Of a stretch of 64,000 bases of DNA, positions 9,483 to 17,451 are shown piece after piece. The notes beneath the pieces are model-generated. The model made no database searches and was not told where the DNA came from. It worked only from the letters and a program-made list of their open reading frames with translations. Source of the stretch: JAHECQ01 sp963775125 (GTDB taxonomy: Bacteria; Actinomycetota; Acidimicrobiia; Acidimicrobiales; SZUA-35); contig CAVZHQ010000007.1 in NCBI GenBank assembly GCA_963775125.1, positions 1,343,413 to 1,407,412 of the forward strand, in the 5' to 3' direction. Numbering within the stretch: the stretch's first letter is position 1; the number at the start of each line of letters is the position of its first letter. The position numbers were made by a program, and so were the translations under genes.

Positions 9483-9731
9483 ATGGGTTTGATCGTATGG
9501 CTCCTTGTCGGGCTCTTCTGCGGAGCTGTCGCCCGAATGCTCGTGCCCGGCTCTCGCAGCCTGGGCTGCATCGGGACATCGTTGCTGGGCATTGTCGGGT
9601 CGCTGGTCGGCGGCACCGTGTTCAACGCCTTGGGCGGTCGGGGCTTCGAACCGGCCGGTTCGGGAATCATTGGCAGCATTCTCGGCGCCGCCATCCTGCT
9701 CGTCCTCGGCAAGGTCGTCTCGAAGGAGTAG
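9483..9731 (+). CDS. GlsB/YeaQ/YmgE family small membrane protein
   Basis: An 82-residue protein with three hydrophobic segments and the glycine pattern of the transglycosylase-associated (YeaQ/YmgE) family: an N-terminal LVGLFCGAVARMLVPG, a central LGIVGSLVGG and a C-terminal GSILGAAILLVLGK. GGGAGG-like purines (GGGAGGATC) precede the ATG. These proteins are commonly stress-induced inner-membrane proteins; the molecular role is unknown. Confidence 0.85.
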   Translation: MGLIVWLLVGLFCGAVARMLVPGSRSLGCIGTSLLGIVGSLVGGTVFNALGGRGFEPAGSGIIGSILGAAILLVLGKVVSKE

Positions 9732-9782
9732 CGGTCGCCCGGCGGTCCGGCGCGGGCCGTTGGCTCGTGGAAGACTGAGCCC

Positions 9783-12476
9783 ATGGAGGGGATCCTGAGG
9801 CCGTCGGGAACGGTGTCGTTTCTGTTCACCGACGTCGAGGGGTCGACCCACTTGTGGGAACTGGCGCCGGCTGCGATGGACGACGCCCTCGCTGCCCATG
9901 ATCGACTTCTCCGCGACACGATCGGTCGCTTTGGTGGCTACGTGTTTTCGACTGCGGGTGACGCCTTCTCTGCGGCGTTTCCGACCGTCGGCGCGGCGTT
10001 GGCCGCTGCGGTCGCTGCTCAGCACCAGCTCATTGACCATCCGTGGCCCAATGGCGCCGAGCTTCTGGTGCGAATGGGTGTACATGTTGGCGCTGCCCGC
10101 GAGAGGGACGGCAACTATTTCGGTACGGTGCTGAACCGGACGGCGAGGATCATGGGCCTGGCTTCCGGCGGTCAGGTTCTGCTGTCGGCCACTGCGGTGT
10201 CGATGCTCGCCGACGAGCCTACGACCGATGTCAGGCTCGTGGACCTCGGCGTGCACCCGCTGCGCGGACTGTCGGCGCCCGAGCGGCTGTTCGCCGCGGT
10301 GAGCAGCGAGCTCCCGAACTCGGGACGACCACTCCGACGTCCAACGAACGTCGGCAATCTGCCACATCCACCGACCACCTTCATCGGACGCTCGGATGAA
10401 CTGAAGAGCGTCGCAGCCGCCGTCCGTGCCCACCGGCTGGTTACCCTCATCGGTCCCGGAGGAGTTGGAAAGACCCGGCTCTCGATCGAGGTGGGGCACG
10501 AACTTGTCAACTCGTTCGCTGACGGTGTCTGGCAGTGCGAACTCGCGCCCGTGGAAGGTACTGCCGTCATAGCGACGCTGGCATCTGCGCTCGGGGTGGT
10601 GCTTCGTAGCGAGGACGATCCCGTCGGGCAAGTCGTAGCCGCGCTCGCCGATCTTCAGCTGCTCGTCATCCTGGACAACTGCGAGCACCTCCTAGACGCA
10701 GCCTCGTCCATGGTTCGCCGGATTCTCGATGGGGCCTCGGAAGTCAGGGTGTTGGCGACCAGCAGAGCAGGTCTCGGACTGAGCGGCGAACAACTGCTGC
10801 CCGTTGCAGGGCTCGCCCTGCACGCTCCGGACCTGTTCTGCGAACGAGCTGAAGCGCAGGTCCCCGACTTCTCGCCCGATGATGCGGACGACGCAGCAAT
10901 CGCGGAGATCTGTACACGGCTCGACAACATTCCCCTTGCTATTGAGCTTGCGGCCGCGAGGGTTCGCACCCTCCGGCCGGCAGACATAGCGACACGATTG
11001 GAGGACCGCTTCCGACTGTTGCGAGCGACCGCCCGTGATCTGGACCCGCGGCATCACACGCTGCTCGCTGCAGTGGTGTGGTCGTACGACCTACTCGACC
11101 AAGCCGAACAATGCCTTTTCGACCGGCTCTCGGTCTTCAGCGGAGGTTTCACACTCGCCGCAGTCGAGGTCGTATGCGCCGACGGAAGCGTGATCGACCA
11201 GCTCGATGTGCTCGACCTACTCGATTCGCTCGCCGACAAATCGCTCGTACAGCGGGTCCCGAGCCGAGTGGCGACCCGGTACAACCTGTTGGAAACCTTC
11301 CGTGAGTTCGGGCGGAAGAAGCTGGAGGAGACGGCCCGTTGGAGGGGTGCCCACGGCCGGTACTACCGCGATCTCTGTCTGGAAGCGGAGCGACAACTGT
11401 TGGGCCCGGATGAGGTAACCGCGTGGCGAACGCTCGATGAGGATTGGGACAACATTCGCGCCGCGTTCGAGCACGGCGCTTCGACTGGAGACACGGACGT
11501 CATGGTCAGCATCCCCGCATGCTTGGGTATGTATGGCATGTTTGCCATGCGCTCCGAGGTGGGCCTCTGGGCCCGCGAAGTGGTGCACAGCGAACACATG
11601 TTGAGACCTTCTGACGAACAAGACCTCCGAGGGGCGTGGGGACTCGCTGCCTACTTCATCCTCGCCGATAACACCCAACGCGATGAGGCCGTCGGCCTTG
11701 ACCACATCGACCCCGCCAACCTCGGGCGCGGCACCAGCCAACTGGCTGGCTTCTTGTGGGCGCAGAACCGGAACGAGCGATCGGCTGCCGACGACTTCAG
11801 CCGCCGGTGGCTCGAGGCCACCACCGGTCCGTCAGCGCTCAGGTTGCTCGCGCTCACCTGCCGGGCCATCTACGGGGTCTGGCTTGAGGACGCCACGGTG
11901 CCCGCCGCCGAGCTGGCGCTCGAGGCGGCATCCCTCGCTGAGCAAATCGGCGCACCTTCGTTGCAGGTCTGGGTCCGCTGGCATCAGGGTCTGGTCGTCG
12001 AACGGACCGACCCCGACTCGGCCACGCCGGTCCTCCAGGATGCGCTCGAGACGCTTGCTGTCTTCAACCGCCCCCACTTCCTCAACCTCGCATGCCGGAG
12101 CTGGATCCATGCTGCGGCCGCTCAGGGTGAGAATCTAGTCTTGGCGCTGCAAACTGGTCGAGACGTCCTGGAGGCCAGTCTCGCCAGCCGTCTCTCCGCC
12201 ACCGCCTTTCAGGCCTTGAGGATGGGGTCCATATCTGTCGCCCGGGCGGGTCACGCTCCCGAGGCCGCCCTCATGTTGGGTGCCTCCAACGCGCGGGCCG
12301 AAATCTCGCCGGCCACCACGCGACACGCATTCGAGGCTGAGAGGCTTCTTCGTGCGGAGCTTGGCGAGTCAGTGGACGAGCTCCTCGCAAAGGGCAGGCG
12401 AATTCCACTGTTCGATGCCGCAGCGATGGCAATCCAGACAATCAACCAGTGTCTGGCCGAACTCGCGGAGCCGTGA
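9783..12476 (+). CDS. Class III adenylate/guanylate cyclase domain fused to NB-ARC ATPase and helical repeats
   Basis: An 897-residue protein. Residues 8-175 are a class III nucleotide cyclase domain: FLFTDVEGSTHLWE carries the first metal Asp, FSTAGDAFSAAF the second, and DGNYFGTVLNRTARI the following helix. Residues 195-480 form an NB-ARC/AAA module with a P-loop (LIGPGGVGKTRLS), a Walker B (LLVILDNCEHLLDA), an RVLATSRAGL sensor and an IPLAIELAAAR motif. The rest is TPR-like. The architecture is common in actinobacteria and suggests a nucleotide-switched signalling ATPase; whether cyclase activity exists is not shown. No DNA-binding domain is visible. Confidence 0.85.
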   Translation: MEGILRPSGTVSFLFTDVEGSTHLWELAPAAMDDALAAHDRLLRDTIGRFGGYVFSTAGDAFSAAFPTVGAALAAAVAAQHQLIDHPWPNGAELLVRMGVHVGAARERDGNYFGTVLNRTARIMGLASGGQVLLSATAVSMLADEPTTDVRLVDLGVHPLRGLSAPERLFAAVSSELPNSGRPLRRPTNVGNLPHPPTTFIGRSDELKSVAAAVRAHRLVTLIGPGGVGKTRLSIEVGHELVNSFADGVWQCELAPVEGTAVIATLASALGVVLRSEDDPVGQVVAALADLQLLVILDNCEHLLDAASSMVRRILDGASEVRVLATSRAGLGLSGEQLLPVAGLALHAPDLFCERAEAQVPDFSPDDADDAAIAEICTRLDNIPLAIELAAARVRTLRPADIATRLEDRFRLLRATARDLDPRHHTLLAAVVWSYDLLDQAEQCLFDRLSVFSGGFTLAAVEVVCADGSVIDQLDVLDLLDSLADKSLVQRVPSRVATRYNLLETFREFGRKKLEETARWRGAHGRYYRDLCLEAERQLLGPDEVTAWRTLDEDWDNIRAAFEHGASTGDTDVMVSIPACLGMYGMFAMRSEVGLWAREVVHSEHMLRPSDEQDLRGAWGLAAYFILADNTQRDEAVGLDHIDPANLGRGTSQLAGFLWAQNRNERSAADDFSRRWLEATTGPSALRLLALTCRAIYGVWLEDATVPAAELALEAASLAEQIGAPSLQVWVRWHQGLVVERTDPDSATPVLQDALETLAVFNRPHFLNLACRSWIHAAAAQGENLVLALQTGRDVLEASLASRLSATAFQALRMGSISVARAGHAPEAALMLGASNARAEISPATTRHAFEAERLLRAELGESVDELLAKGRRIPLFDAAAMAIQTINQCLAELAEP

Positions 12477-12580
12477 CGCAGGGCCTACATGCATTAGCGG
12501 CTGGCGAGATCAACCCACGTCTCGCAGCGCCGTTGGCACTGCGAACCTAAGATCCGAAAGCGGCACAAGGAGGGGAAAAG

Positions 12581-13429
12581 ATGCATCAGAAAACGATCAA
12601 CTTGAGGGGCCACGATCTTCACTTCGAACACCTCGACGGCGACGATCCACCCATCGTCTGCCTGCCCGGTCTCACCAACTCCTCGAAGGACTTCTGGGGC
12701 ATCGTCGAACACCTCGGTCGCAACAACGTGTACGCCGTCGACGTCTGGGGACAAGGTCGATCACCGTGGATCGGCGAGTACAGCCGGGACCGTGACGCCG
12801 CCGACATCGCCGAGTTCTTGCACACGGTGTCAGGGCCCGCTGTGCTCGTCGGATACTCGCGAGGAGGCCTGCTGAGCTTCCGCCTCGCCGACAGCCATCC
12901 AGAACTCGTGAGGGGTGTGTACGCGATCGACGTCACACCCTATTTCGGCGAGAACCCCAATGTGGGAAGTATTCCCTTCCTCCGCGCCGTGTTTGCGCTC
13001 GAAGACACGGTACGAGAGTTCCGCGACGGCACCCGGAGCTTCGCGTGGCTGACTGACGCCGTCGGAGCTGTCCCCGTCGGCGCCGACTCGACCCTTCGCG
13101 ATCTCCTTGATTCTGACGTGCTCGAGCATTGGTCGCGCGACCTGAGCGAATGCGACCCCGACATCTGGATCGGGCTGCGAACCCCTTCGGCGACGTCATC
13201 AACGCCGGCGACGGCGACCCTGGCTGCGACTCAGTGTCCGCTCCACGTCGCCTACGGTGATATCGAGCTCGGCAGCGTCGTCGCTGCCGGGGAAGCGGAT
13301 CGCATGATCGCCGCGAGCCGCAGCGCCACGGCAACCCACTTTCCCGGGCACGGCCACGGAATCCACCAGCGCTCCCCCCAAGCGCTGGCCGAAGACCTCG
13401 GCCGCTTCTTGGCCGATCACGATCTTTAG
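12581..13429 (+). CDS. Alpha/beta hydrolase
   Basis: A 282-residue hydrolase preceded by AAGGAGGGG 7 bases before the ATG. The oxyanion segment is VCLPGLTNSS, the nucleophile elbow GYSRGG (Ser near residue 94), and the catalytic His lies in HGHGIHQRSPQ near the C-terminus; an Asp in the YGDIELGS segment could complete the triad. No lid or substrate-specific motif is recognised, so only a general esterase/hydrolase role can be given. Confidence 0.85.
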   Translation: MHQKTINLRGHDLHFEHLDGDDPPIVCLPGLTNSSKDFWGIVEHLGRNNVYAVDVWGQGRSPWIGEYSRDRDAADIAEFLHTVSGPAVLVGYSRGGLLSFRLADSHPELVRGVYAIDVTPYFGENPNVGSIPFLRAVFALEDTVREFRDGTRSFAWLTDAVGAVPVGADSTLRDLLDSDVLEHWSRDLSECDPDIWIGLRTPSATSSTPATATLAATQCPLHVAYGDIELGSVVAAGEADRMIAASRSATATHFPGHGHGIHQRSPQALAEDLGRFLADHDL

Positions 13430-13440
13430 CCCTGTATGAG

Positions 13441-14050
13441 CTACTTCATGGGCCGACGGGTAGCGACGGTCCCTCCCATCGCTCGCCACACCAGCGTCGC
13501 GGTGCGCTTGGCCCACGTCCGCGGGATCGGTTGGCCCGTGAGCAAGAACGCGTACAAGGTTCCGGTGCACGCCGCGACCGCGTAGTCAGCATCCGCGTCG
13601 GCGTCCAGCAGACCTTGGGCGACCCCGCGCTGCAGGATGTGGCGGAGCCTCTTGCGGCGGGGAAGGACAAGGCGCTCACGAAACAAGGCCCGGAGTTCCG
13701 GGTCGGTCGTCGTCCTGCATCATCGATCCAATCAGACTGACGCCGTTCGGCCGGGTCACGCCTCGCTGGAACGCCGCAAGCTCGGCGACGAGGTCAGCGA
13801 ACGGGTCGTCGGTGTCGGGCTCCGCGGCCGACTGAGCGAAGCTGGCAATTGCCGCGGTGGCAAGGTTGGCCTTGGTGGGCCAACGACGATAGAGCGCCTG
13901 GCGGGTAGTGCCGGCCTCGGACGCCACCGCCGCTACGGACATGCCCTCGTAGCCAAAGCGCGCCAAATGATCCTGAGCTACGGCGATCACCGCGACGTCG
14001 ATGTCCACATCGCGCGGGCGTCCGGCACTCGACTTGGGCTCGGGGATCAC
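13441..14050 (-). CDS. TetR family transcriptional regulator, frameshifted near 13,703
   Basis: The GTG at 14050 is the best start; it gives a short basic arm (SSAGRPRDVDID) followed by the TetR helix-turn-helix YEGMSVAAVASEAGTTRQAL and YRRWPTKANL. The C-terminal ligand domain breaks after MMQDDD and continues in another phase as DPELRALFRERLVLPRRKRL and then the TetR_C segment ending at 13441. Deleting one C in a CC near 13,703 joins them into about 202 residues. The gene lies divergently from none of its neighbours: it follows the F420-reductase-like gene on the same strand, a possible target. Confidence 0.75.
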
Positions 14051-14081
14051 GCCCGGGTTTCCACCACGCTGAACCGTGGGG

Positions 14082-14714
14082 TCATATGCCCGACAGGTGG
14101 AAGGCGTGCGAACGGCTCCCGGAACGAAGGGCGTGCTCGATCCAAACCATCGCAAGCGGTTCGGTGAGCCGCGCGGCTCGGAGGTCGCCGCAGTCGTGCA
14201 CCGACCATCCCACCGACGCCGCTAGCTCGGCGACGACACGCTTCGCCTCAGAATCGTCGGCGGCGAGGAACATCGTCGGCGACCCACCTTCGACGTGCGG
14301 ATGGATCATCATTTCCCAGCCGACGGTGTTGAATCCCTTGACGACACGTGCGTTCGGTGCCCAGCGTTGCACTTGCTCGCCACCGGAGTCGGCGAAGCCA
14401 ACTGCGAGTTCCAGCTTGTCGGTGAACTGGAGTGGGTTCGTGACGTCCAGAAGAACGGCCCCATCCAGAGCTGTCTCGACCGAGGCCAGTGACGTCTCTG
14501 CCCCGGTCCATGTCGTGGCGAGAACCACGACCTCCGGGCTCCCGGCATTCGCAGCCGTCACCAGTCTGACGTCGGCGTCGTTGGCCCACTCGACCAACTC
14601 TGAGCGACCGGGATCTCTGGAACACAGCGCCACTCGATTACCTTCAGACCGGAACCCCGCAGCCAGAGCTCGACCAACGTTGCCCGACCCCAGCACCAAC
14701 ATGTTACGTTCCAT
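14082..14714 (-). CDS. NADPH:F420 reductase-like NAD(P)-binding protein
   Basis: A 210-residue protein with the Rossmann motif VLGSGNVGRALAAGF at the N-terminus, CSRDP after the second strand, DVTNPLQF in the middle and KGFNTVGWEMM near residue 120. This is the COG2085 pattern shared by NADPH:coenzyme F420 oxidoreductase and related dinucleotide-binding proteins. With three LLM-class enzymes in the window, an F420 redox role is plausible but inferred. The ATG at 14714 is placed by a strong -10 element 6 bases upstream. Confidence 0.75.
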   Translation of the reverse strand: MERNMLVLGSGNVGRALAAGFRSEGNRVALCSRDPGRSELVEWANDADVRLVTAANAGSPEVVVLATTWTGAETSLASVETALDGAVLLDVTNPLQFTDKLELAVGFADSGGEQVQRWAPNARVVKGFNTVGWEMMIHPHVEGGSPTMFLAADDSEAKRVVAELAASVGWSVHDCGDLRAARLTEPLAMVWIEHALRSGSRSHAFHLSGI

Positions 14715-14720
14715 GTCTGT

Positions 14721-14726
14721 ATTGTA
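14721..14726 (-). promoter_or_regulatory. -10 hexamer TACAAT, leaderless start
   Basis: TACAAT on the minus strand, close to the TATAAT consensus, 6 bases before the ATG of the F420-reductase-like gene in a locally AT-rich patch. Confidence 0.6.
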
Positions 14727-14758
14727 TTGAAACCTAATGCTGAAGGGAACCGGATCTT

Positions 14759-15181
14759 TCAGGTGGCCATCACCCAGGCCAACACCAGCCCGCGGGACGA
14801 CCACGCAATGGTCCGAAGCCAGTTGGTGGTGATCAGCCGTTCGGCGGCTCGGTCGTCACTTCCTTCGGCCAGGAGCGTGTGGAGCGGAACCTGGACCAGG
14901 ATCGTGGACCCCAAAGCAATACCGAGCAGTGCGGCTGCAACGAAGGCGCACGTCGCTGACATCGTGTCCGGCCGATCGACGAGGAGCACCAAGGTCGTTA
15001 CACCCTCGGACGCCATGAGCGGCCCGACTACTCGGCTGATCCGGCGCTGGTGCTCAACCGCCGCGGCTCGAGGTGCCATTGCGGAATAGGAGGCGAGCAT
15101 CGGATAGTGCACCAGCTGAATGGTCCAGATCAGCCCGACCATGGCCCACGTGGCTGCCGCACTGATGATGAGCGTCGTCAT
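14759..15181 (-). CDS. Small integral membrane protein
   Basis: 140 residues with about four hydrophobic segments. The first helix carries WTIQLVHYPML, followed by a loop containing EHQRRISRVVGPLMASEG; the last segment is NWLRTIAWSSRGLVLAWVM. It resembles uncharacterised actinobacterial membrane proteins (DUF1772/DUF4149-like topology), but I cannot name the family firmly. The ATG overlaps the stop of the upstream DUF2071 gene as ATGA, so translation is probably coupled and the two products may work together. Confidence 0.65.
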   Translation of the reverse strand: MTTLIISAAATWAMVGLIWTIQLVHYPMLASYSAMAPRAAAVEHQRRISRVVGPLMASEGVTTLVLLVDRPDTMSATCAFVAAALLGIALGSTILVQVPLHTLLAEGSDDRAAERLITTNWLRTIAWSSRGLVLAWVMAT

Positions 15182-16002
15182 CTCGAACGGGCACCCTGGC
15201 GAGGAGTCCCGCCGGTGGACGGGAACCTCTTGCCGGGGATGTTCTCGAACCAACCGACCTGAACGTCGACTCCAGGTGAGTAGCTTGCCCGGGGTGCGCC
15301 CACAGGGCTCGGGAGCCCCGCGGCCTCGATGACGTTCTGATCAATCCGTACGTCTTCCACCCGATTGAGCGGCCACCGCGGATGGTGGACCTGGCCGTAC
15401 AGAAGTTGGTCTCGCCGCCTGGTGACCAACGCCCATCTCGCGGTCAAGAAATGATCGAGGTCGGTAACGTCTTCGTCAGGAATCGTCTCTCCGACGCTGA
15501 AGCTGATGTCCGCCGACGGTCGAGGCCCTCGAGGCCAGCGGCGTGTCATTTCGTATCGATGGCGACTGCCGTCCTGGACATGCGACGCTCGAGCCCAGCA
15601 GTAGGGCAGCGCGAAGACCGACCGGGCGACCACGACGATTGCGGTGCGGGGAACGTCCAGCGAGAAGAACCACACCGCTCGACGTCCCGATTCGTCGATG
15701 ACGTAGGTCCGAACGTTGATCTCGATGAAGCTTCCCATCCAAGGCACGGCCGGCGAGGACCCAAGCTGGACGTTCCGCATCTCGAAGGGGATCAGCCCGA
15801 CCCACGCGGAGCCGTCGAAGACATCGACGGTGAGTCCGCTGGGCAGCAAACGCTGAACCACCGTCGGTTCGTATGGCCAGTGGAAGTAGGCGAGTTCGTC
15901 CCAACGCTGACGGAGCGCTGGGCGCCGGTTCCAGGCCGGGGGCTCAGCGGTGACCGGCTCGGTCGTTGAAGCCAGTATCGACGACGTCGGTTCGGTGGTC
16001 AT
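15178..16002 (-). CDS. DUF2071 (YqjF-like) family protein
   Basis: A 274-residue protein starting at the ATG preceded by GGAG. The family pattern is clear: RQRWDELAYFHWPYEPTVVQ, LLPSGLTVDVFDGSAWVGLI, then a NVRTYV segment and FFSLD. DUF2071 proteins share an acetoacetate-decarboxylase-like fold; their function is unknown. It is followed by an ATGA-coupled membrane protein gene. Confidence 0.85.
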   Translation of the reverse strand: MTTEPTSSILASTTEPVTAEPPAWNRRPALRQRWDELAYFHWPYEPTVVQRLLPSGLTVDVFDGSAWVGLIPFEMRNVQLGSSPAVPWMGSFIEINVRTYVIDESGRRAVWFFSLDVPRTAIVVVARSVFALPYCWARASHVQDGSRHRYEMTRRWPRGPRPSADISFSVGETIPDEDVTDLDHFLTARWALVTRRRDQLLYGQVHHPRWPLNRVEDVRIDQNVIEAAGLPSPVGAPRASYSPGVDVQVGWFENIPGKRFPSTGGTPRQGARSR

Positions 16003-16039
16003 GGTTTCTCCGTCGTGGCGGTCGAAACAGCTCACCGAG

Positions 16040-16402
16040 CTATTCGTCGAGCATCCTCGAACGGCGAGCAAGGTCTTGTTCGATGTCGATGCGGCGGGAC
16101 AGCGTGATGCTTCCGGCCATGACGCTCCCCCAGACGGTCAGCGCGAACACGACCACGCCGACAACCAGGACCACCGTCTCGGTCATGACCGCACCTGATC
16201 GCTGACCGCACGGCTCGGGCAGGTCGGTCGAGCCGATGATCAACGTTCCCAACGAGTGGATGGACGGGACCCACAGCCCGACAAAGATTCCGGCAGTCGT
16301 GTTGTCGTCGATGAAGTAGAGCCAGACCGAGAAGAGGAAGGAAAGGAACCCAGCGACGATGAACGGAAGTTTCAGTCGCAGGGTGGTGGGAAGTGCGGAC
16401 AC
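16040..16402 (-). CDS. Small membrane protein, divergent from heliorhodopsin
   Basis: 120 residues from GTG 16402, which follows GGAGG with 6 bases spacing. Two or three hydrophobic segments are visible: LPFIVAGFLSFLFSVWLYF, WVPSIHSLGTLII and, after a short loop, VVLVVGVVVFALTVWGSVM; the C-terminus is charged (RRIDIEQDLARRSRMLDE). A second in-frame ATG near 16186 could start a 48-residue single-helix protein. No family recognised. It shares a 151-base divergent intergenic region with the heliorhodopsin gene. Confidence 0.5.
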   Translation of the reverse strand: MSALPTTLRLKLPFIVAGFLSFLFSVWLYFIDDNTTAGIFVGLWVPSIHSLGTLIIGSTDLPEPCGQRSGAVMTETVVLVVGVVVFALTVWGSVMAGSITLSRRIDIEQDLARRSRMLDE

Positions 16403-16539
16403 GGCATGCCTCCAGGTGGGTGAGCGGATCTCATCCCTGGTACGAGGGGACCGAGCTCCGTGGATGCAAGATGGCGAACGCTTCCTGGCGACACGAGTTG
16501 CCGCGGCGATGCCGCCCACCAGAGTCGACCGGCCGGGTT

Positions 16540-16545
16540 TACGAT
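16540..16545 (+). promoter_or_regulatory. -10 hexamer TACGAT, leaderless start
   Basis: TACGAT ends 8 bases before the heliorhodopsin ATG at 16554 and there is no ribosome-binding site; it supports this start over the much longer open frame. Confidence 0.45.
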
Positions 16546-16553
16546 CGGCGCTC

Positions 16554-17318
16554 ATGACACCAACTGACCGATTCGCTGACCTTCGCCGCTGGAACATCGG
16601 GGTCGGCGTGATGCATCTGGCGCAAGCCGCGGTGATCGTGGCGCTGAGCAACGATTTTGCGATCCCGGTCCAGACCAGGATTCAGAATGGCCCACCGGGA
16701 TCGCCCCTCACGATCGACAAGGTCTTCTTCGACGTGCGATTCGGCATCGTCATTGCGCTGTTTCTCTTGCTGGCTTCTGTCGATCACCTTCTGATGGCGG
16801 CACCTCGCGTGTCCAACTGGTACCAGACCAACCTCGAACGCGGCGTCAACCCGGCTCGTTGGATCGAATACTCGGTCAGCGCGTCCCTGATGATCGTGTT
16901 GATCGCCATGCTTCCCGGCGTCACCGACCTCTACGCGCTCCTTGCGCTGTTCGCCGTCAACGCCGCCATGATCCTCTTCGGATGGTTGATGGAACTCAAC
17001 AACCCGCCGGACCGGCAGCGGACCTCCTGGTGGCCGTTCGTCTTCGGTTGCATCGTGGGCATCGTGCCCTGGATCGCCATCACGATCGCGTTGCTCAGTT
17101 CGCAGTCCGAAGGTGACGGAGTTCCCGGGTTCGTCTACGGGATCTTCGTGTCCTTGCTCGTGCTGTTCAACTGCTTTGCCTTGAACCAGTGGCTGCAGTA
17201 CCGGCGCCGGGGTCGCTTCGCCGACTACCTGTACGGCGAGAAGGTGTATCTCGTGCTCAGCCTCGTCGCCAAGAGCGCCCTCGCCTGGCAGGTGTTCGCC
17301 GGAACGCTCGCCGACTGA
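16554..17318 (+). CDS. Heliorhodopsin
   Basis: A 254-residue seven-helix retinal protein. The Schiff-base lysine is K240 in helix 7 (LSLVAKSALAWQVF), and the counterion is E105 in RWIEYSVSASLM. H21 (MHLAQAAV) and H78 (SVDHLLMAA) match the two conserved histidines of the inner cavity, and a long charged loop lies between helices 1 and 2, as in this family. Heliorhodopsins have inverted topology compared with type 1 rhodopsins and are not simple pumps; the native role is unsettled (signalling or enzyme regulation). The frame is open from 16359, but that part is non-homologous. No retinal-producing dioxygenase is in the window, so retinal must be made elsewhere or taken up. Confidence 0.93.
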   Translation: MTPTDRFADLRRWNIGVGVMHLAQAAVIVALSNDFAIPVQTRIQNGPPGSPLTIDKVFFDVRFGIVIALFLLLASVDHLLMAAPRVSNWYQTNLERGVNPARWIEYSVSASLMIVLIAMLPGVTDLYALLALFAVNAAMILFGWLMELNNPPDRQRTSWWPFVFGCIVGIVPWIAITIALLSSQSEGDGVPGFVYGIFVSLLVLFNCFALNQWLQYRRRGRFADYLYGEKVYLVLSLVAKSALAWQVFAGTLAD

Positions 17319-17334
17319 TCGGCTTCGCGGGCCC

Positions 17335-17442
17335 GAACTGCAAGCTCACCGCCCCCCAAGCCCCGTTCTGCAAGCCCGCCGGCCCCTGGGCGTGGGTGAG
17401 GGGCTTGCAGAACGGAGGGGAGGTGGGTGGGGCTTGCAGTTC
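17335..17442 (+). repeat. Large imperfect inverted repeat between convergent genes
   Basis: Left arm 17335-17377 and right arm 17401-17442 are reverse complements over most of about 42 bases; each arm carries GAACTGCAAGC and CCGTTCTGCAAGCCC (or complements), separated by a 23-base loop. It sits between the heliorhodopsin stop and the convergent alcohol dehydrogenase stop. It could act as a bidirectional terminator or be a REP-like mobile hairpin; a related TTCTGCA core occurs at 34,631-34,744. Confidence 0.7.
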
Positions 17443-17451
17443 AGCTGGGCG

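Noticed and set aside
9423..10688. Minus-strand open frame extending the kinase-like gene by 1.2 kb
   Set aside because: Antisense to the GlsB and cyclase genes; the leaderless promoter at 9430 and family similarity place the start at 9422.
16359..16553. 65-residue N-terminal extension of the heliorhodopsin
   Set aside because: Arg/Ser-rich, non-homologous, and covers the divergent promoter region; the family N-terminus begins at 16554.
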